16,990 nt of DNA, from assembly GCA_964439745.1 (NCBI GenBank), contig CAYTQK010000040.1, positions 1 through 16,990 of the forward strand. The letters run 5' to 3'. Made by a program: the position numbers and the translations under genes. The DNA comes from CAYTQK01 sp964439745. Its GTDB lineage: Bacteria; Desulfobacterota; Desulfobacteria; Desulfobacterales; Desulfosudaceae. Below are positions 13,696-16,990 of this stretch, in pieces; position 1 is the stretch's first letter; every line of letters begins with the position of its first letter. The notes under the pieces were generated by a model. It saw only the letters and a program-made list of their open reading frames with translations, was not told the DNA's origin and searched no databases.

Positions 13696-15135
13696 TCAGG
13701 AATCCCGGAAAAGTTTTTCCGCCATCAGCTGGTTAACGGTTTTGGGATTGGCCTTGCCGCCGGTCTTTTTCATGACCTGGCCGACCAGAAATCCCAGCAC
13801 CTTTTTTTTGCCGCTTTTATATTTTTCCACCTCATCGGGACAGGCGGCGATGACCTGGTCGATCACGGCGGCAATCTCCCCGGTATCGGTCACCTGGGTG
13901 AGGCCCTCGGCCTCGACAATGTCCCGGGGCGACCGGCCGTCAACGGCCATTTTGTCGAAAACGGTCTTGGCGATCTTGCCGCTGATGACCTCCTCGCCGA
14001 TCAGCCGCACCAGTTCCCCCAGGTGTGCGGCCGGGATGGGGGCGGCTTCAATGGGCCGGTTTTCGGCGTTGAGCAGCCCGAGCAGATCGCCCATGACCCA
14101 GTTGGCCGCCTGCTTGGGGTAGCCGGCGGCCCGCACGCAGGCTTCATAATAATCGGCCAGGGGACGGGCGGCGGTCAGAACCCGGGCATCATAGTCGGAC
14201 AGGCCGTAGTCGGCGGCAAACCGTTTCCGCTTGGCTGCCGGAAGCTCGGGCAGGTTTTCCCGGATGCGGGTCTGCCAGTCCGCGTCCACTACCAGCGGCA
14301 CCAGGTCCGGGTCCGGAAAATAGCGGTAATCGTGGGCCTCTTCCTTGCCCCGCATGGACACGGTTTTCATGGTGTCCGTGTTCCACAGGCGGGTTTCCTG
14401 GACCACTTTTTCGCCTTTTTCGATGAGGGCGGTGTGGCGCTTGATCTCATGGGCCAGGGCCTGCTCGACATGCTTGAAGGAATTGAGGTTCTTTAATTCC
14501 GTGCGGGTGCCCAGGGTCTTGCTGCCGGCCGGGCGCACGGAAATGTTGGCGTCGCAGCGGAAACTGCCTTCTTCCATGTTGCCGTCGGAAATCTCCAGGT
14601 AGCGGAGAATGGCCCGCAGTTCCCGCAGGTAGGCGCCGGCCTCTTCCGGGGAGCCGATGTCCGGGGCGCTGACAATTTCAATCAAAGGGGTGCCGGTGCG
14701 GTTGTAATCCACGTGAGAAACCGCCCGGGCCGGATCGTGGCTCAGCTTGCCGGCGTCCTCTTCCATGTGAATGCGGATCAGCCGCACCGTTTTTTTCAGA
14801 CCGGATTCGGTTTCAATGGGTACGGCTCCGTTTTCCGCGAGGGGCAGTTCGTACTGGGAAATCTGGTACCCCTTGGGCAGGTCCGGGTAGAAGTAATTTT
14901 TCCGGGCAAAGCGGCTGTATTCCCGGATTTCGCAGCCGGTGGCCGCGGCCATTTTCAAAGCGAAATTGACCACTTCGCGATTCAGCACCGGCAGGGAACC
15001 GGGCATGCCCGTGCAGACCGGGCAGGTATTGACATTGGCAGCAGCGCCGAAGGCAACCGGGCAGTCGCAGAAGATCTTGGTTTGTGTTTTCAGCTGGGCG
15101 TGAACTTCCAGGCCGATCACCGGTTCCAGTAGCAT
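13696..15135 (-). CDS. gatB: Asp-tRNA(Asn)/Glu-tRNA(Gln) amidotransferase subunit B
   Basis: GatB is the kinase/tRNA-binding subunit of GatCAB, which converts Glu-tRNA(Gln) and Asp-tRNA(Asn) to the amidated forms. The 479-residue length is normal. Visible signatures are VIGLEVHAQLKTQTKIFC at 6-23, a cysteine set C23, C25, C38 and C41 that fits the family zinc site, and PDLPKGYQISQYELPL. Others are RIHMEEDAGKL, VDYNRTGTPLIEIVS, GSFRCDANISVRP and ELKNLNSF. The C-terminal YqeY-like tail domain includes WVMGDLLGLLN, VDGRSPRDIVEAEGL and KVLGFLVGQVMKKTGGKANP. AGGAAA lies 7 bases before the ATG at 15135; the frame is open further upstream without similarity. gatA and gatC are not adjacent here. The TolB/VCBS gene follows. 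Confidence 0.97.
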   Translation of the reverse strand: MLLEPVIGLEVHAQLKTQTKIFCDCPVAFGAAANVNTCPVCTGMPGSLPVLNREVVNFALKMAAATGCEIREYSRFARKNYFYPDLPKGYQISQYELPLAENGAVPIETESGLKKTVRLIRIHMEEDAGKLSHDPARAVSHVDYNRTGTPLIEIVSAPDIGSPEEAGAYLRELRAILRYLEISDGNMEEGSFRCDANISVRPAGSKTLGTRTELKNLNSFKHVEQALAHEIKRHTALIEKGEKVVQETRLWNTDTMKTVSMRGKEEAHDYRYFPDPDLVPLVVDADWQTRIRENLPELPAAKRKRFAADYGLSDYDARVLTAARPLADYYEACVRAAGYPKQAANWVMGDLLGLLNAENRPIEAAPIPAAHLGELVRLIGEEVISGKIAKTVFDKMAVDGRSPRDIVEAEGLTQVTDTGEIAAVIDQVIAACPDEVEKYKSGKKKVLGFLVGQVMKKTGGKANPKTVNQLMAEKLFRDS

Positions 15136-15459
15136 GGCGGTTTCCTGTTTGGCAGCGGCAGACAAAATCGTTGTTATTTCATAAGTATAAATAAGGAACC
15201 AGCCGGCCGCAGGCCGGCGGGTTTCCCGCACCTCAAGTTACTCGTTATTTTTGGGTATGCTGTCCCAGCAGCATGAAATAGTCAAGAATTTTTTCAGCGG
15301 TGCCGGACGGCGGCCGGTTAGATTTTGACAAAGATGGCCGGGCGTGACTATAATTCATATTTTTGAATACAGATGCGGTACCGGCGGGCAGAAAACCGCC
15401 GTCCGGGACAACGGGCAGCGGGTAACAAACGAACCGCTGCCAGGCGGACAGGGGTTGGC
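15136..15459. other. 324-base divergent control region between gatB and DUF2065 gene
   Basis: No gene is supported. Next to gatB is a GC-rich hairpin, GCCGGCC 15202-15208 with GGCCGGC 15212-15218, that overlaps a second one, GCGGG 15217-15221 with CCCGC 15225-15229. A third inverted repeat is ATGCTG 15255-15260 with CAGCAT 15267-15272. The gatB promoter is not clear: TATACT on the minus strand at 15184-15189 is a possible -10 without a good -35. The plus-strand promoter at 15325-15354 is strong. Confidence 0.6.
15325..15354 (+). promoter_or_regulatory. perfect-consensus sigma70 promoter
   Basis: TTGACA (15325-15330) and TATAAT (15349-15354) both match the consensus exactly with an 18-base spacer. 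Transcription should start near 15361, giving a leader of about 100 bases before the DUF2065 ATG at 15460. It can drive DUF2065, queA and tgt as one message. Confidence 0.85.
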
Positions 15460-15645
15460 ATGAAGTTTTTTCTGTGTGTTATCGGCATGGTCATGATTAT
15501 CGAAGGGCTGCCCTATTTTGCGTTTCCGCAAAAGATCAAGGTGTGGCTGGTACATATCCTGGAGATGGAGCCGGGGTCATTGCGCCGGTTCGGATTGCTG
15601 CTGATGGCCCTGGGCCTGGGGCTGGTCTACCTGGGCAAGATATAA
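15460..15645 (+). CDS. DUF2065 (YjeT-like) small membrane protein
   Basis: A 61-residue protein with two membrane segments. The first is MKFFLCVIGMVMIIEGLPYF, followed by AFPQKIKVWLVHILEMEPGS. The second is LRRFGLLLMALGLGLVYLGK. The EGLPYFAFP motif and the C-terminal RRFG...LGLVLVY pattern are those of DUF2065, the family of E. coli YjeT, whose function is not known to me. The ATG at 15460 is chosen because the family begins there; the frame is open upstream to 15373 without similarity. AGGGG just upstream is a modest ribosome-binding site. It is the first gene after the consensus promoter, and queA follows within 48 bases. Confidence 0.85.
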   Translation: MKFFLCVIGMVMIIEGLPYFAFPQKIKVWLVHILEMEPGSLRRFGLLLMALGLGLVYLGKI

Positions 15646-15661
15646 GCAGCCCTTTTCTATA

Positions 15662-15682
15662 CCGATCCTGTGTCGGGATCGG
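15662..15682 (+). promoter_or_regulatory. hairpin overlapping the queA ribosome-binding site
   Basis: CCGATCC (15662-15668) pairs with GGATCGG (15676-15682) around a 7-base loop. The last two G residues are the first two of the GGAGAG ribosome-binding site (15681-15686) of queA, so folding would partly mask it. Sequence features of a preQ1 riboswitch are not seen. Confidence 0.45.
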
Positions 15683-15693
15683 AGAGTATGGTC

Positions 15694-16743
15694 ATGTTTG
15701 CCATCACCGATTATGATTATCACCTGCCGCCCGAACGGGTGGCGCAGTTTCCCCTGGACCGCAAGGATCACAGCCGGTTGCTGCGGCTGCGCCGGCAGAC
15801 CGGGCAGCGTTCCCATCACCGGTTTTTCGAGCTGGAAGAATTCCTCGCCCCCGGCGATGTACTGGTGGTCAACGATACCCGGGTCATCCCGGGCCGGCTG
15901 CTGGGGTTCAAGGAGACCGGCGGCCGGGTGGAGGCCCTGATCCTGGACTATCCCGGCCGGGTGCAGCACGGTTCCGTGGTCTGTCACTGCCTGGTCAAGG
16001 CTTCCAGGGGCCTGGCCCCGGGGTCCCGGCTGGTCTTTGAAGAGCGGCTGCCGGCCGAGGTGATGGCGGGCGGGCAGGGCCGCTACGAGATCCGTTTTGA
16101 CTGCGGCCGGGAACTGGAGGCCGCGCTCGAGACGGTCGGCCGGGTGCCGCTGCCCCCCTATATCCAGCGCGGCCAGGCCCCGTCAAGCGCCGCCGACCGC
16201 AGCGGTTACCAGACCGTCTATGCCCGGGAAAAGGGCGCCGTGGCTGCGCCCACCGCCGGGCTGCATTTTACCGAAGACCTGCTGGCCAGCATTGAGAACC
16301 GCGGAGTGACGGTGGCCCCCATCACCCTGCACGTGGGCTATGGTACGTTTCAGCCGGTGCGGGTGGAGGATATCCGGGAGCACCGCATGCATACCGAGCG
16401 GTTTGCCGTCGGCCGACAAACGGCCGCGGCCGTCCGCCGGGCCCAAGATTCGGGCGGCCGGGTGGTGGCGGTGGGCACCACGGTGGTGCGGGTGCTGGAA
16501 TACCTGGCCCGGACCCGCGGCCGGGTAGAGGCGGCCGCCGGGGAGTGCGACCTGTTTATTTACCCGGGGTTCGCGTTTGCGGTTATTGATGCCATGGTGA
16601 CCAATTTTCACCTGCCCCGGTCGACCCTGCTGATGCTGGTCGCGGCCTTTGCCGGCCGCAAGCGTGTGCTGGCGGCCTATCGGGAGGCCATCCGCGAAGA
16701 ATATCGATTTTACAGTTACGGCGACGCCATGCTGATCGACTGA
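15694..16743 (+). CDS. queA: S-adenosylmethionine:tRNA ribosyltransferase-isomerase QueA
   Basis: QueA transfers and isomerises the ribosyl group of S-adenosylmethionine onto preQ1 in tRNA, giving epoxyqueuosine at the wobble position of GUN-anticodon tRNAs. The 349-residue length is normal. Family motifs in order are DYDYHLPPERVAQFPLDRKD at 6-25, VVNDTRVIPGRLLG at 58-71, VPLPPYIQR at 151-159, AAPTAGLHFTEDLL at 184-197, LHVGYGTFQPV at 212-222, EHRMHTERF at 229-237, GTTVVRVLEYLA at 261-272 and FIYPGFAFAVIDAMVTNFHL at about 288-307. In-frame starts exist at GTG 15670 and ATG 15688, but GGAGAG is well spaced only from ATG 15694, which also matches the family N-terminus. tgt follows 43 bases after the stop. 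Confidence 0.97.
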   Translation: MFAITDYDYHLPPERVAQFPLDRKDHSRLLRLRRQTGQRSHHRFFELEEFLAPGDVLVVNDTRVIPGRLLGFKETGGRVEALILDYPGRVQHGSVVCHCLVKASRGLAPGSRLVFEERLPAEVMAGGQGRYEIRFDCGRELEAALETVGRVPLPPYIQRGQAPSSAADRSGYQTVYAREKGAVAAPTAGLHFTEDLLASIENRGVTVAPITLHVGYGTFQPVRVEDIREHRMHTERFAVGRQTAAAVRRAQDSGGRVVAVGTTVVRVLEYLARTRGRVEAAAGECDLFIYPGFAFAVIDAMVTNFHLPRSTLLMLVAAFAGRKRVLAAYREAIREEYRFYSYGDAMLID

Positions 16744-16786
16744 TTACGGGCACCCGACCATCAGGACCCGAAAAAAAGGATCCCGG

Positions 16787-16990
16787 ATGAGCGTATTTTC
16801 CTTTCAGAACAAGGCCGCTTGTGCCGACAGCCGGGCCCGGGCCGGCATCATGGCCACCGCCCGTGGAACGGTGGCCACGCCCGTGTTCATGCCGGTGGGC
16901 ACCCTGGCCACGGTCAAGTCCCTGGCCCCGGAAGACCTGGCCGCGGCCGGGGCCGAGATCATCCTGGGCAATACCTATCATCTTTACCTG
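16787..16990 (+). CDS. tgt: tRNA-guanine transglycosylase, N-terminal part (cut by window end)
   Basis: Sixty-eight codons run open to the last base of the window. Tgt exchanges guanine 34 of GUN-anticodon tRNAs for preQ1, the step before QueA. The visible part begins MSVFSFQNKAACADSRARAG and continues with TPVFMPVGTLATVKSLAPED and EIILGNTYHLYL, which is the conserved N-terminus of bacterial Tgt. The catalytic aspartates and the zinc site lie beyond the window and cannot be checked. AAGGA stands about 7 bases before the ATG. The queA-tgt order and 43-base spacing indicate one operon. Confidence 0.95.
   Translation, partial: MSVFSFQNKAACADSRARAGIMATARGTVATPVFMPVGTLATVKSLAPEDLAAAGAEIILGNTYHLYL

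Noticed and set aside
15646..15693. preQ1 riboswitch before queA
   Set aside because: The short spacer has a plain 7-bp hairpin but no A-rich tail or pseudoknot pattern of known preQ1 classes.
1..16990. CRISPR array, insertion sequence, prophage, or defence or toxin-antitoxin genes
   Set aside because: No regularly spaced direct repeats, transposase or integrase motifs, or recognisable defence proteins were seen on either strand.

Overview
This window is GC-rich chromosomal DNA whose genes are mostly housekeeping. Gene content, the rpsF-rpsR-DUF2232-rplI-dnaB order and protein style (HflX with a long N-terminal extension, a TolB-like/VCBS periplasmic protein, a stand-alone GlcD-type oxidase) suggest a member of Desulfobacterota, probably Desulfobacterales. 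That placement is inference from protein families, not from a marker-gene search. I see no phage, transposase, CRISPR, rRNA or tRNA gene.

Layout. On the plus strand at the left are a divergent DnaA-family protein (101-1492) and an FAD-linked 2-hydroxyacid oxidase (1560-2939). From 3112 to 10057 there is one long minus-strand block. Read in its own direction it runs rpsF, rpsR, a DUF2232 membrane protein, rplI, dnaB, hflX, an inositol-monophosphatase-family gene and a 65-residue four-cysteine protein. A strong hairpin terminator (10167-10199) separates this block from an acidic outer-membrane porin (10269-11618, minus). Upstream of the porin lies a 314-base AT-rich control region. Next, also on minus, are gatB and a TolB-like/FG-GAP periplasmic protein. 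A 324-base divergent control region separates gatB from the plus-strand set at the right end: a DUF2065 membrane peptide, queA and the first 68 codons of tgt, which is cut by the window edge.

How the genes work together. The minus block combines translation (bS6, bS18, bL9), replication fork progression (DnaB) and ribosome rescue/splitting (HflX). GatB is one subunit of the tRNA-dependent amidotransferase. QueA and Tgt are consecutive steps of tRNA queuosine synthesis. The porin and the TolB/VCBS protein belong to the cell envelope.

Most notable observations. (1) The DnaA-like protein keeps its ATPase core but has changed several residues that contact DnaA-box bases in E. coli DnaA. (2) A repeat of about 32 bp, 30/32 identical and in opposite orientation, occurs in the two gaps before the phosphatase gene and dnaB. 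(3) The phosphatase gene has a promoter so close to its ATG that the mRNA may be leaderless. (4) The HflX N-terminal domain carries a JAMM/MPN-like His-x-His...Ser-x-x-Asp motif. (5) A small four-cysteine protein follows the phosphatase gene. No wholly new multi-gene system is evident.
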